Source: Sinorhizobium meliloti (lineage in GTDB: Bacteria; Pseudomonadota; Alphaproteobacteria; Rhizobiales; Rhizobiaceae). Taken from it: a DNA stretch of 64,000 bases. Positions 8,223-17,936 of the stretch are shown here, piece by piece (the stretch's first letter is position 1; every line of letters starts with the position of its first letter). The stretch spans positions 1,617,976 to 1,681,975 of the forward strand of contig NZ_CP141212.1 in the NCBI RefSeq assembly GCF_035610345.1. Direction: 5' to 3'. The translations under genes and the position numbers were made by a program. The notes under the pieces were generated by a model. It was not told the origin of the DNA. It saw only the letters and a program-made list of their open reading frames with translations, and did no database searches.

Positions 8223-8699
8223 TCAGCCCCATTGAACGGCGAGAATCTCATATGCCTTGGACCCGCCGGGTGCATTGACTTCGATGGAGTCGCCGACTTC
8301 CTTGCCGATCAGCGCGCGGGCGATCGGAGAGGAGATGGAAATGCGTCCCTGTTTGACGTCGGCCTCCTGATCGCCGACGATCTGATAGGTCTTTTCTTCT
8401 TCCGTATCCTCGTCGACGAGCTTCACCCTGGCGCCGAACTTGATCTTCGATCCGGACATTTTCGAAAGATCGATGACTTCGGCGCGCGCGATCAGGTCTT
8501 CGAGTTCGGAAATTCTTCCCTCGTTATGGCTCTGGGCTTCCTTTGCCGCATGATATTCGGCGTTTTCCGACAAGTCGCCATGGGCGCGGGCCTCGGCGAT
8601 CGCTTCGATGATGCGCGGCCGTTCTTCCTGCTGGCGCCAGCGCAGCTCCTCCTGCAGATTGACGAATCCACCCTGTGTCATGGGCACCTTGTCGACCAT
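8223..8699 (-). CDS. greA: Transcription elongation factor GreA
   Basis: A 158-aa protein, the normal GreA length. The N-terminal coiled coil (residues ~8-75) has the tip acidic motif in [16 protein letters not shown] that reaches through the RNA polymerase secondary channel to stimulate transcript cleavage; the C-terminal FKBP-like domain follows (GEEV-type region [10 protein letters not shown]). The ATG at 8699 has AAGGA seven bases upstream; the frame extends further 5' but without signal. It is followed by lpsB, as in S. meliloti. Confidence 0.95.
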   Translation of the reverse strand: MVDKVPMTQGGFVNLQEELRWRQQEERPRIIEAIAEARAHGDLSENAEYHAAKEAQSHNEGRISELEDLIARAEVIDLSKMSGSKIKFGARVKLVDEDTEEEKTYQIVGDQEADVKQGRISISSPIARALIGKEVGDSIEVNAPGGSKAYEILAVQWG

Positions 8700-8723
8700 T
8701 TCATCATCCTTCATCAAACACGC

Positions 8724-8745
8724 GGCGCCGCCTTTCGGCGGCGCC
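8724..8745 (-). promoter_or_regulatory. Perfect 9-bp GC-rich hairpin in the greA 5' leader
   Basis: GGCGCCGCC and GGCGGCGCC pair perfectly around a four-base loop, 25-46 bases upstream of the greA start. No T run follows, so it is not a simple intrinsic terminator. It could pause RNA polymerase or shape the leader of greA; that is inference. Confidence 0.5.
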
Positions 8746-8915
8746 AGCGCAAAAGAAAACGGCCTCCGGAGCGCAAGCACCGGAACCGTCCGAACAAACC
8801 GAACCGATCTTATAACAGAATCCGAAGTCCGAAAGCCAGATTTTTCGCGATCCTCGCGCGGCACGTCATGTCGATCCGCGGCTTCCGGCGGGTTGGGATA
8901 AAGGTGAGATTCTCA

Positions 8916-8947
8916 GTAAAGCCTCTTTACCTCAACCGCGATTGAGG
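8916..8947. promoter_or_regulatory. Two adjacent palindromes upstream of an MFS exporter
   Basis: GTAAAG-cct-CTTTAC (8916-8930) is directly followed by CCTCAA-N6-TTGAGG (8930-8947), 43-75 bases before the exporter start. Abutting dyads in a promoter region suggest operator sites for a dimeric repressor. No regulator gene is adjacent, so the binder is unknown. Confidence 0.4.
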
Positions 8948-8990
8948 TCGTATCAGTGCCGGCTCCATACCAACCACACGGGGCCGAATC

Positions 8991-10460
8991 ATGAGTTTAG
9001 TCGAAGAGGAATCACAAGTGGCCGGTCCGGCGCCGCAGACGGAGATCGACGTGGAGGAGGGGAGCTGGAGCGAGCTCCTTCGGCCGCGCCACCTCGCCGC
9101 AACCGTGACGCTGTGCCTTGGCGTCGCGCTTTTTGCCTTCAACGAGTTCTTCGTCTCGACGGCGCTGCCGACGGCCGTCGCGGAATTTGGCGGAGCCGCC
9201 CTGTTGTCCTGGGCCTTCACGCTTTACCTCGTTTTCGCCATCGTCGGTGGCGCCTTGGCGGCAAGCCTGAAGGTCCGGTTTGGTGCGCGCAACACGCTGA
9301 TCGTTGCTGCGCTCGTCTTCGCAACGGGCACGGCCATCGCGACGGTGGCGAGCAGCATGCCGCAGGTTCTGACCGGGAGAGTGCTCCAGGGCCTTGGGGA
9401 GGGTATCATTGCCGCCCTGTGCTACGCGCTGATACCGGAGCTCTTTCCGCAGCGGCTGGTGCCCAAAATATTCGGCGCAGAAGCGATCGTATGGGCTGCC
9501 GCCGCTTTCGGCGGGCCGCTGATATCCGGCCTGCTCACGGAATATTGGTCCTGGCGTGCGGCCTTCTTCGTCAACATACCGGCCGCCGCAATCTTCATAG
9601 CGCTCGTCGTCGCAATCCTTCGTCAGCCAAAGCAAGGTCCAAGCGCGGCCGGACCGGTTCCCTTGCTGCGCCTTGCGGCGTTCGGCTTCGGCATAATGCT
9701 GATCTCGCTTTCGAATACGGCTGCCGACGGCTACAGGATGTCGGCGCTGCTGGCGGCGGCACTCGCGGTCTTCGTCGCAACCGTTCGCTTCGACCGCCGA
9801 TCGCCGCAGTCCATCCTCCCCTTCGGCGCGTTCTCGTTCGACCGCCCGCTTGGAACAGGGCTCTGGGTCGTGTTGCTGATGCCTCTGGCACAGGCCTCGG
9901 GGTCCGTCTATCTCGTCTACGCGCTGCAACATCTCTGGGGTTTCGGCCCGACCGCCGCCGGCTTTTCGAATGCCCTGATGGCCATATCCTGGAGCCTGAT
10001 AGCAATCATCGTCGCGAGCCTTCGCTCTCACGAGACGCGCATACGGCTGGTCTGGACCGGGCCGTTGTTCCTTTGCCTCGGCCTCGGCGGATTAACGCTC
10101 GCCGTCGGCACCGGCGAATACGGCCTCGTCTTCGTCAGCCAGAGCGCCGTCGGAGCCGGTTTCGGCCTTTGCTGGGGGACGCTGAGCCAACTGCTGATGA
10201 ACGTCTCGACCATCGAGGAACGCGACAAGACCTCGGCGCTGCTGCCGACGCTGCAATCCGCCGGCTACGCGATCGGCGCCGCCGTTTTCGGAGCGGTCGC
10301 CAATGCCGGAGGATTCGACGAAGGTGTCAGCGCTCGGGTGATTTCGACCGCAATGCTGGGCGTTTTCGCGCTCGGCTGCGTTCTCGCCGCCGCGTCGCTC
10401 TTCTTCGGGATCAGGACCCTGCGGCTGGCGCGATGCGAGGGCAGGGCCGCGATCCGGTAG
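8991..10460 (+). CDS. MFS drug-type exporter (DHA2-like)
   Basis: A 489-aa polytopic membrane protein. After a ~30-residue acidic cytoplasmic N-terminus come repeated hydrophobic spans; motifs include NEFFVSTALPTAVAEFGG in the first helix pair, ASLKVRFGARNTL (MFS motif A region) and GRVLQGLGEGIIAALCY. Length and pattern suit proton-driven multidrug exporters of the DHA2 group. It stands alone and its 3' end nearly touches an opposing small gene. Substrate cannot be inferred. A pair of palindromes lies in its promoter region. Confidence 0.85.
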   Translation: MSLVEEESQVAGPAPQTEIDVEEGSWSELLRPRHLAATVTLCLGVALFAFNEFFVSTALPTAVAEFGGAALLSWAFTLYLVFAIVGGALAASLKVRFGARNTLIVAALVFATGTAIATVASSMPQVLTGRVLQGLGEGIIAALCYALIPELFPQRLVPKIFGAEAIVWAAAAFGGPLISGLLTEYWSWRAAFFVNIPAAAIFIALVVAILRQPKQGPSAAGPVPLLRLAAFGFGIMLISLSNTAADGYRMSALLAAALAVFVATVRFDRRSPQSILPFGAFSFDRPLGTGLWVVLLMPLAQASGSVYLVYALQHLWGFGPTAAGFSNALMAISWSLIAIIVASLRSHETRIRLVWTGPLFLCLGLGGLTLAVGTGEYGLVFVSQSAVGAGFGLCWGTLSQLLMNVSTIEERDKTSALLPTLQSAGYAIGAAVFGAVANAGGFDEGVSARVISTAMLGVFALGCVLAAASLFFGIRTLRLARCEGRAAIR

Positions 10461-10463
10461 CGT

Positions 10464-10763
10464 TCACCGAGCCGCGGCCGGCGCAAGGCCGGCTTGGAAC
10501 GGATGCGGGAACAGAACGGGGCGGCGGCCGAGCAGGGATTCCTGTTCGGCGGCGCGGCCCCGCGAAGGCGTGACCGTTGCAAGGAGCGCGCCTGCCTGCG
10601 AGCGTATCGTGACCTTCAGGGAACCATAATCCGCGTCGCGGCCGATCCTGTCGGCAATGCGCTGAGCGTAATAGAGCGCTGATCCCTCATCGAAGTGAAG
10701 GATGCCCTCGTCATCGGTGACACAATCGTCATCCCAATGAAGATCGAAGAAATATAGCTGCAT
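10464..10763 (-). CDS. Small DUF6894-type protein
   Basis: A 99-aa protein starting MQLYFFDLHWDDDCV with GILHFDEGSALYYAQRIA, the pattern of DUF6894 proteins: short, abundant in rhizobia, of unknown function. The ATG at 10763 follows GGGG seven bases upstream. The C-terminal ~30 residues after SRGRAAEQE are proline/arginine rich and look unstructured. Its stop is four bases from the stop of the opposing MFS gene. Confidence 0.7.
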   Translation of the reverse strand: MQLYFFDLHWDDDCVTDDEGILHFDEGSALYYAQRIADRIGRDADYGSLKVTIRSQAGALLATVTPSRGRAAEQESLLGRRPVLFPHPFQAGLAPAAAR

Positions 10764-10835
10764 GTCGTTGCCCCAACCATGCGCGTCACGGGTGATCCGT
10801 TTCCGCATGTCGGGGCATGGAACCATGCGGCAATG

Positions 10836-10870
10836 GAACGCAGCCTGAATCGGACATTCAGGCTGCGTTC
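10836..10870 (-). terminator. Strong hairpin downstream of carB
   Basis: GAACGCAGCCTGAAT and ATTCAGGCTGCGTTC form a perfect 15-bp stem with a five-base loop, 22 bases past the carB stop. There is no clear T run, so it may act as an mRNA 3'-end stabiliser or Rho-assisted terminator. Confidence 0.6.
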
Positions 10871-10891
10871 AGAAGCGTAAATCCGCAATGG

Positions 10892-13800
10892 TCAGGCTTC
10901 GAAGTAGCTCTGCAGCGGACGCACTTCGAGGTTGCCTGCCTTCAGTGCCTTGATGGCGAGTGCCGCGGCCTCGGCGCCGGCCATCGTCGTGTAATAGGGC
11001 ACCTTCTGCATCAGCGTCGCACGGCGAAGCGATTTCGAGTCGGAGATCGCCTTGTTGCCGTCGGTCGTGTTGATCACGAGCTGGACCTGCCGGTTGCGGA
11101 TGGCGTCCTCGACATGGGGCCGTCCTTCCAGAACCTTGTTGATCTTGGTTGCCACGATGCCCTGCTCCCCGAGGAAGCGCGCCGTGCCGCCGGTCGCCAT
11201 GACCTTGAAGCCGATATCGGCGAGAATGCGAATCGCGGGCAGCACCCGTTCCTTATCCTCGTCGCGAACCGAAACGAAAACCGTTCCGTCGCGCGGCAGG
11301 TCGACGCCGGCACCGAGCTGCGACTTGGCAAAGGCCAGCGCATAGTCGGTGTCGAGGCCGATGACCTCGCCGGTCGAACGCATTTCCGGGCCAAGCAGCG
11401 TATCGACGCCCGGGAAGCGGGCGAAGGGGAACACGGCCTCCTTGACGGCGATATGTTTCAGGTTGCGCGGATCCGGCTTCTTGCCATAGGCGGCGATCGC
11501 CTCGTCGAGCATTTCGCCGGCCATGACGCGGGCGGCGATCTTGGCGATCGGCGCGCCGATAGTCTTGGCGACGAAAGGAACGGTGCGTGAAGCGCGCGGG
11601 TTCACTTCGAGCACATAGATGGTGCCGTCCTTGATGGCGAACTGCACGTTCATCAGACCGCCGACATTCAGCGCCCTGGCAAGCGCCCCCGTCTGACGCT
11701 CCAGCTCGTCGACCATCTCCGTGCCGAGCGAATGCACCGGCAGCGAGCAGGCGGAGTCGCCCGAGTGGATGCCGGCTTCCTCGATATGCTCCATGATGCC
11801 CGAAACGAAGACATCCTTGCCGTCGCAAAGGCAATCGACGTCCACTTCGATCGCATTCGTCAGGTAGCTGTCGAAGAGGAGCGGGTTCTTGCCGAGCAAG
11901 GTGTTGATCTGGCCGGTCTTGTCGTTCGGATAGCGCTGCTTGATATCTTCAGGAACCAGCCCCGGAACGGTATCGAGCAGATAGCTCTGCAGCATGCTTT
12001 CCGAATGGATGATCTGCATGGCGCGACCGCCGAGAACATAGGACGGGCGCACGACCAGCGGGAAGCCGATTTCGCCAGCGACGAGGCGGGCCTGCTCGAC
12101 GGAGTAGGCAATGCCGTTATTCGGCTGGTTGAGGTCGAGCTTCATCAGGAGCTTTTGGAAGCGATCACGGTCCTCGGCGAGGTCGATCGCGTCCGGCGCG
12201 GTGCCGAGGATCGGGATGCCGTTCTTTTCCAGCGCTTCGGCAAGCTTCAGCGGAGTCTGGCCGCCGAACTGGACGATGACGCCGTGCAAAGTGCCGTTTT
12301 CCTGTTCGGCACGCATGATCTCGATCACATCCTCTGCCGTCAGGGGCTCGAAATAGAGCCGGTCGGAGGTGTCGTAATCTGTCGAAACCGTCTCCGGGTT
12401 ACAGTTGATCATGATCGCTTCGTAGCCGGCGTCCTTCAGTGCGAAGGCGGCATGGCAGCAGCAGTAGTCGAATTCGATGCCCTGGCCGATCCGGTTCGGT
12501 CCGCCGCCGAGGATGACGACCTTTTTCCGATCGGAAACCTGCGCCTCCGACCGGGCGGCGCCGACGAAAGGCGTCTCGTAGGTCGAATACATGTAGGCGG
12601 TCGGCGATGCGAACTCGGCCGCGCAGGTGTCGATGCGCTTGTAGACGGGGCGCACGTTCAGTGCGTTGCGAAGCTCTGCCACCTCTTTCGGACGCTTGCC
12701 GGTAAGCGTCGCAAGCCGGGCGTCGGAGAAGCCCATCGCCTTCAGCATGCGCAGGTTCTCGGCGTCGGTGGGCAGGCCGTGTTCGCGGATGCGCACCTCC
12801 ATGTCTACGATCGCCTTGAACTGGGCAATGAACCAGGGGTCGATCTTGCAGGCTTCATGCACTTCGGCTTCGCTCATGCCGAGACGCAGCGCCTGAGCAA
12901 CCATGCGCAGGCGGTCCGGCGTCGGCGTGCCGAGCGCAGCGCGGATGGCATTGCGGCCGTCGCCGTTGTCGTCGAAATCGGGAACCTCGATCTCGTCAAG
13001 TCCGGTCAGCCCGGTCTCAAGCCCGCGCAGCGCCTTCTGCAGCGATTCGGCGAAGGTCCGGCCGATCGCCATGACTTCGCCCACCGACTTCATTGCGGTC
13101 GTGAGCGTCGGCTCGGCGCCCGGGAATTTCTCGAAGGCGAAGCGGGGGATCTTGGTGACGACGTAATCTATCGAGGGTTCGAAGGATGCGGGCGTCGCGC
13201 CGCCGGTGATGTCGTTCTCGAGCTCGTCGAGCGTATAGCCGACGGCGAGCTTTGCGGCGATCTTGGCGATCGGGAAGCCGGTGGCCTTCGATGCGAGTGC
13301 GGAGGAGCGCGAGACCCGCGGATTCATCTCGATGACGACGAGGCGGCCATTCTCAGGGTTGACGGCGAACTGGACGTTCGAGCCGCCCGTTTCGACGCCG
13401 ATCTCGCGCAGCACCGCGATCGAGGCGTTGCGCATGATCTGATATTCCTTGTCGGTCAAGGTCAGCGCCGGCGCGACGGTGATCGAATCGCCCGTGTGGA
13501 CGCCCATCGGATCGATGTTCTCGATCGAGCAGATGATGATGCAGTTGTCCGCCTTGTCGCGGACGACCTCCATTTCATATTCCTTCCAGCCGAGGACCGA
13601 TTCCTCGATCAGGACTTCCGTCGTCGGCGACGCGTCCAGACCGCTGCCCACGATCTCGAAGAACTCCGAACGGTTATAGGCGATGCCGCCGCCGGTGCCG
13701 CCGAGCGTGAAGGACGGCCGGATGATCGCGGGGAGGCCGACATCGTCGAGCGCCTGTGCGGCGATCGCCATGGCATGGTTCACATAGCGCTGCTTGCGAT

Positions 13801-14383
13801 CGCCTTCGCCCAGGTTCCACTGGTTTTCGAGTTCGTCCAGCGCCTTGTCGAGTTCGTCACCGGAGAGCTTCGCCTTGAGGGCCGAGCGCTCCGCCTCGTG
13901 TGACTTGCGGTCGTGGTCCTTGATGTCCGTGGCGTTCGCCAGCCGCGACTTGGGCGTCTCCAGGCCGATATGCGCCATGGCCTCTCGGAACAGGGCACGG
14001 TCTTCCGCCTTGTCGATCGCCTCGGGCTTCGCACCGATCATCTCGACATTGTAGCGGTCGAGCACGCCCATACGGCGCAGCGACAGGGCCGTGTTGAGCG
14101 CCGTCTGTCCGCCCATGGTCGGCAGCAGGGCGTCCGGGCGTTCCTTGGCGATGATCTTGGCGACGACCTCGGGCGTAATCGGCTCGACATAGGTCGCGTC
14201 CGCCAGTCCCGGATCGGTCATGATCGTCGCCGGGTTGGAGTTGACCAGGATGACGCGGTAGCCTTCCTCCTTCAACGCCTTGCACGCCTGGGTGCCGGAG
14301 TAGTCGAATTCGCATGCCTGACCGATGACGATCGGCCCCGCGCCGATGATGAGGATCGATTTGATGTCTTGGCGCTTCGGCAT
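10892..14383 (-). CDS. carB: Carbamoyl-phosphate synthase large subunit
   Basis: A 1163-aa enzyme making carbamoyl phosphate for arginine and pyrimidine synthesis, together with CarA (not in this window). Two homologous ATP-grasp halves are visible: the first begins [22 protein letters not shown], the second near residue 650 [20 protein letters not shown]; a C-terminal MGS-like allosteric domain follows ([16 protein letters not shown]). It is slightly longer than the E. coli protein, as usual in alphaproteobacteria. The ATG at 14383 is used; a TTG two codons earlier is in frame. Its position near greA and lpsB is conserved in Sinorhizobium. Confidence 0.97.
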   Translation of the reverse strand: MPKRQDIKSILIIGAGPIVIGQACEFDYSGTQACKALKEEGYRVILVNSNPATIMTDPGLADATYVEPITPEVVAKIIAKERPDALLPTMGGQTALNTALSLRRMGVLDRYNVEMIGAKPEAIDKAEDRALFREAMAHIGLETPKSRLANATDIKDHDRKSHEAERSALKAKLSGDELDKALDELENQWNLGEGDRKQRYVNHAMAIAAQALDDVGLPAIIRPSFTLGGTGGGIAYNRSEFFEIVGSGLDASPTTEVLIEESVLGWKEYEMEVVRDKADNCIIICSIENIDPMGVHTGDSITVAPALTLTDKEYQIMRNASIAVLREIGVETGGSNVQFAVNPENGRLVVIEMNPRVSRSSALASKATGFPIAKIAAKLAVGYTLDELENDITGGATPASFEPSIDYVVTKIPRFAFEKFPGAEPTLTTAMKSVGEVMAIGRTFAESLQKALRGLETGLTGLDEIEVPDFDDNGDGRNAIRAALGTPTPDRLRMVAQALRLGMSEAEVHEACKIDPWFIAQFKAIVDMEVRIREHGLPTDAENLRMLKAMGFSDARLATLTGKRPKEVAELRNALNVRPVYKRIDTCAAEFASPTAYMYSTYETPFVGAARSEAQVSDRKKVVILGGGPNRIGQGIEFDYCCCHAAFALKDAGYEAIMINCNPETVSTDYDTSDRLYFEPLTAEDVIEIMRAEQENGTLHGVIVQFGGQTPLKLAEALEKNGIPILGTAPDAIDLAEDRDRFQKLLMKLDLNQPNNGIAYSVEQARLVAGEIGFPLVVRPSYVLGGRAMQIIHSESMLQSYLLDTVPGLVPEDIKQRYPNDKTGQINTLLGKNPLLFDSYLTNAIEVDVDCLCDGKDVFVSGIMEHIEEAGIHSGDSACSLPVHSLGTEMVDELERQTGALARALNVGGLMNVQFAIKDGTIYVLEVNPRASRTVPFVAKTIGAPIAKIAARVMAGEMLDEAIAAYGKKPDPRNLKHIAVKEAVFPFARFPGVDTLLGPEMRSTGEVIGLDTDYALAFAKSQLGAGVDLPRDGTVFVSVRDEDKERVLPAIRILADIGFKVMATGGTARFLGEQGIVATKINKVLEGRPHVEDAIRNRQVQLVINTTDGNKAISDSKSLRRATLMQKVPYYTTMAGAEAAALAIKALKAGNLEVRPLQSYFEA

Positions 14384-14584
14384 GGGCAATCATCCGTTTC
14401 TAGCTGCGCGAAAAACCGGCCAGGTTGGGAGGTCACCGGCCGGGTCGCGCATTGATGGTCTTTTCAGGCTAGAAGCGGCTTATAGGCAAATGTTTTCGCC
14501 AGCGGAACCCCGAAAATTCGGGAATCGACAAGAAAGCGAAGATATTTGTTCCGCCTCTCGAACCAACGTTCTCCTATGGAATCG

Positions 14585-15628
14585 CTACTGCTGCGCCACC
14601 CGCTCGGCGGACGGGATCACCAATACCTTCACCTCGCCGGCAGCGGCGGGATTTGAAATGACATCAGGCGCCTCATCGAGCGATATGCGCCGTGAAATCA
14701 ACCGGTCGATCTCGATCGCGCCTGCCGCGACCAGGTCGGCCGCGCGGCGGTGGACGAAGGGATTGATAAAGGAACCAAGCACGCGGAGCTCGCGGAAGAG
14801 AATGTCGAACGGTTCGATTTCGACTTTTTCGCCTTGTGGCAGCACGCCGAGGATCACGACCGTACCGCCCGCTTTGGCGAGGCGCGTCGACTGCTTCACC
14901 GTTTCCGGTACTCCGGCGCACTCGATGACGACATCGACCCCTCCGGGGACGAGACCTGCCGGCCCCGCGATCGCCTCGATGACGTCGCCGGCCGATGGGT
15001 CGACCGATGCGGTGGCGCCGAGATTCTCGGCCAGACGACGCTTCGCTGCCTGGCGTGTCGACAGAATGACCGTCGTGGCGCCGGCGAGCCTCGCGAGCTG
15101 CACCGTCAGCAGGCCGATCACGCCGCCGCCCAGGATCGCCACCGTCGAGCCCGCCTTGATGCCCGAAAGATCGACACCGTGCAGGCAGCAGGCGAGAGGC
15201 TCGCAGAAAGCGCCGTGCACGGGATCGAGAGTAAGCGGAATTTCGAACGCCTGCTTGCGCGGCACCAGGACGTATTCGGCGAAGCCGCCGTCGCGATGGA
15301 TGCCGATCGCGCGCAGGTTCCGGCAGAGATTGACCCGGCCCATCTGGCACTGGGGGCAGCGACCGCAGGAGATGTTGGGATCTCCGGTAATCCTCGCACC
15401 CGGTGCGATGTCTCGAACGCCGCTCCCCGCTTCAACGACGATGCCGCAGAATTCATGGCCGAGCGTTACCGGCGGCGTCGACGGAAATTCTCCATGAAGA
15501 AGATGACGATCGGTCCCGCAGATGCCGCAGGCTTCCACTTTGACGAGCAGATCGTCAGGCCCGGGCACGGGAATCTCGACGTTCCGAACGGAGATATTGC
15601 CCACCGACTCCAGACGCACTGCCTTCAT
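14585..15628 (-). CDS. Zinc-dependent alcohol/polyol dehydrogenase
   Basis: A 347-aa medium-chain dehydrogenase. Catalytic zinc ligands are in CGICGTDRHL and GHEFCG; four structural zinc cysteines are in SCGRCPQCQMGRVNLC; the NAD(P) Rossmann motif is AILGGGVIGLL near residue 172. Such enzymes oxidise sugar alcohols or secondary alcohols. The ATG at 15628 has GGAGGAAC upstream. The gene is single, divergent from the zinc peptidase. Without neighbouring catabolic genes the substrate is undetermined. Confidence 0.87.
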   Translation of the reverse strand: MKAVRLESVGNISVRNVEIPVPGPDDLLVKVEACGICGTDRHLLHGEFPSTPPVTLGHEFCGIVVEAGSGVRDIAPGARITGDPNISCGRCPQCQMGRVNLCRNLRAIGIHRDGGFAEYVLVPRKQAFEIPLTLDPVHGAFCEPLACCLHGVDLSGIKAGSTVAILGGGVIGLLTVQLARLAGATTVILSTRQAAKRRLAENLGATASVDPSAGDVIEAIAGPAGLVPGGVDVVIECAGVPETVKQSTRLAKAGGTVVILGVLPQGEKVEIEPFDILFRELRVLGSFINPFVHRRAADLVAAGAIEIDRLISRRISLDEAPDVISNPAAAGEVKVLVIPSAERVAQQ

Positions 15629-15842
15629 CTGTTCCTCCCGTCGCCTGCTTTCCATTGGAGCCGAACACGGCGCGAGCGTCAATCCTGAGGCCCTTGCCCT
15701 TTGCGCCGGCAGCTCCGCTCGACAAAACGATGCGTCGCATGCAACCGGGTGACGGCGATTGCGTTTTACAAGGATTGCCGCCCCGGCTTATAAAATCACT
15801 CAGCGCGCTAAAGTAGAGGCGACGCCTTCTGGAGGACAGATC

Positions 15843-16778
15843 ATGGAATGGAAGGGCCGCCGCCAGTCCGGAAACATCGAGGATCAACGCGGGGCCGGCC
15901 CCCGGGGAGGCGGTCCTTTCGGTCGTGGCGGTGGATTCCGCCTGCCGGGTGGTGGCGGCGGAATGCGTCGCGCCGGCGGCGGCATGAGCTTCGGCACGCT
16001 CATCTTCCTCGTCATTCTCTATTTCGTCCTGAAGGCGATGGGCATCGACATGCTCCAGGTGCTCGAGGGTGGGGGCCCGGCGAACATGCCGGGCTTCGAG
16101 CAGAGCGACGGTTCGGGGGCGCCGCAGGGCACGGCCGAGGAAGAAGAGATGAAGGCCTTCATGGCCACGGTTCTTGCCGAGACGGAGGACACCTGGAACG
16201 GCATCTTCCAGGCAAGCGGCGAGCAATATGAAGAACCGAGGCTGGTGCTGTTCAGCGGCTCGGTCCGCTCGGCCTGCGGCTTTGCCTCGTCCGCCTCGGG
16301 TCCTTTCTATTGCCCCGGCGACCGAAAAGTCTATCTCGATATGAGCTTCTTCGACGAGCTGGCCCAGAAGTTCGAGGCCTCCGGCGACTTTGCCCAGGCC
16401 TATGTGCTGGCGCATGAAGTCGGCCATCATGTCCAGAACCTGATCGGCGTATTGCCAAAATTCAATGAAATGCGGCAACGCATGAGCGAGGCCGAGGCGA
16501 ACCAGATGTCGGTCCGGGTCGAACTGCAGGCGGACTGCTTCGCCGGAATCTGGGGCAAGTACACCGAGCAGAAGGGGCTGTTGGAGCGTGGCGATCTGGA
16601 GGAGGCGCTGAACGCTGCGACCCAGATCGGCGACGACACGCTGCAGAAGCGCATGCAGGGCTATGTCGTCCCGGAAAGTTTCAATCACGGCACGTCCGAG
16701 CAGCGGATGCGGTGGTTCCAGCGGGGCTTCGACAGCGGCAAGATGTCGGATTGCGACACGTTCTCCGGCGCTATCTGA
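15843..16778 (+). CDS. Neutral zinc metallopeptidase (YpfJ family)
   Basis: A 311-aa protein. The N-terminal ~45 residues are glycine/arginine rich, then one transmembrane helix (FGTLIFLVILYFVLKAMGI) anchors the C-terminal peptidase domain. The zinc site HEVGHHVQ lies near residue 190, with further conserved acidic positions in LQADCFAGIW. The family (YpfJ/putative neutral zinc metallopeptidase) is widespread but of unknown substrate. GGAGGAC precedes the ATG. It converges on an aldo/keto reductase gene, with a strong hairpin between. Confidence 0.85.
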   Translation: MEWKGRRQSGNIEDQRGAGPRGGGPFGRGGGFRLPGGGGGMRRAGGGMSFGTLIFLVILYFVLKAMGIDMLQVLEGGGPANMPGFEQSDGSGAPQGTAEEEEMKAFMATVLAETEDTWNGIFQASGEQYEEPRLVLFSGSVRSACGFASSASGPFYCPGDRKVYLDMSFFDELAQKFEASGDFAQAYVLAHEVGHHVQNLIGVLPKFNEMRQRMSEAEANQMSVRVELQADCFAGIWGKYTEQKGLLERGDLEEALNAATQIGDDTLQKRMQGYVVPESFNHGTSEQRMRWFQRGFDSGKMSDCDTFSGAI

Positions 16779-16785
16779 TCACAAC

Positions 16786-16810
16786 GCCGGACCGGGCTGC
16801 CCGGTCCGGC
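16786..16810. terminator. Bidirectional terminator hairpin
   Basis: GCCGGACCGGG and CCCGGTCCGGC pair perfectly over 11 bp around CTG, midway between the convergent metallopeptidase and aldo/keto reductase genes. A weak T-rich stretch (ATTCCTT) follows on the forward strand. Confidence 0.65.
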
Positions 16811-16819
16811 ATTCCTTCG

Positions 16820-17818
16820 TCATCTCTGCCGCTCGCTGTCCATGTGCACGAGCTGTGCTTCCGGATAACGCGCACCGGCGGCGGCGCCTTTCGGCACGGC
16901 GCTTTCGATCGCAGACATGTCGTCAGCGTCCAGTCGGACCGCCTGCGCGCCGAGTGCTTCGGCGAGACGGTCCCGCCGGCGCGCACCGACGAGCGGCACG
17001 ATATCGTGACCTTGAGCGGCGACCCAGGCGATGGCGATCTGGGCGACGGTAACGCCTTTGGCCTCGGCGATGCGTCTGAGCGCCTCGACCAAGGCGAGGT
17101 TTCGCTCGACATTTCCTTCCTGAAACCGGGGGCTCATCGCTCGGAAGTCGCCGCCCTTTGCGGCATCTTTCTGCCAGTGGCCGCTGATCAGCCCGCGCGA
17201 CAGCACACCGTAGGCTGTGACGGCGATGCCGAGTTCGCGGCAGACCGGCAGGATCTCGTCCTCGATGCCGCGCGAAACCAGCGAATATTCGATCTGGAGG
17301 TCTGAGATCGGGTGAACGGCTGCCGCGCGCCTTATCGTGTCCGGGCCGACTTCGGAGAGACCGATATGGCGCACATAGCCTGCCTTTACCATGTCGGCAA
17401 TGGCACCGATCGTCTCCTCTATCGGCACGTTCGGATCGAGACGGGAGGGGCGATAGACGTCGATATATTCGACACCGAGGCGCTGCAGCGTATAGGCGAG
17501 AAAGTTGCGTACAGCGTTCGGTCGTGCATCGTAACCGAGCCATACGCCGGCCGGATCCCGCAGTGCGCCGAACTTGACGCTCAACTGCACCTCGTCTCGA
17601 TTGCGTCCCTTCAGCGCCTCGCCGATCAGGATCTCGTTGTGCCCCATGCCGTAAAAGTCGCCGGTGTCGAGCAGGGTGATTCCCGCATCGAGGGCAGCAT
17701 GAATGGTGGCGATGCTTTCCGCGCGATCGGACGGACCATACATGCCCGACATTCCCATGCAGCCAAGCCCGATTGCCGAGACCTTCGGACCGGAATTCCC
17801 GAGCGAAACCATATGCAT
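16820..17818 (-). CDS. Aldo/keto reductase
   Basis: A 332-aa NADPH-dependent oxidoreductase of the AKR superfamily (TIM barrel). Visible landmarks are GLGCMGMSGMYG at the start, the catalytic Asp/Tyr region LLDTGDFYGMGHNE, and the Lys region LSVKFGALRDPAG; the C-terminal cofactor region is VPLVGARRRDRLAEAL. AGGAG lies eight bases before the ATG. A LysR gene diverges from it across 118 bases, so the LysR protein is its likely regulator. The substrate is probably a reactive aldehyde or ketone, by family only. Confidence 0.88.
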   Translation of the reverse strand: MHMVSLGNSGPKVSAIGLGCMGMSGMYGPSDRAESIATIHAALDAGITLLDTGDFYGMGHNEILIGEALKGRNRDEVQLSVKFGALRDPAGVWLGYDARPNAVRNFLAYTLQRLGVEYIDVYRPSRLDPNVPIEETIGAIADMVKAGYVRHIGLSEVGPDTIRRAAAVHPISDLQIEYSLVSRGIEDEILPVCRELGIAVTAYGVLSRGLISGHWQKDAAKGGDFRAMSPRFQEGNVERNLALVEALRRIAEAKGVTVAQIAIAWVAAQGHDIVPLVGARRRDRLAEALGAQAVRLDADDMSAIESAVPKGAAAGARYPEAQLVHMDSERQR

Positions 17819-17936
17819 CTCGTTTCTCCTTTGATGAGGCCGTCCCGCGGCCGCTTGCGTCGATGCAATGTTTACTTCGGATGGCAGTGTGCGATAATCA
17901 CCCACAAGCCAAACGACTTGTTCTGAATTTTGTACA

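Noticed and set aside
11732..13903. Forward open frame of 723 codons opposite carB
   Set aside because: It is the antisense shadow of carB; composition is Arg/Ala/Asp/Val-rich as expected from a high-GC reverse frame, with no family motif or ribosome site.
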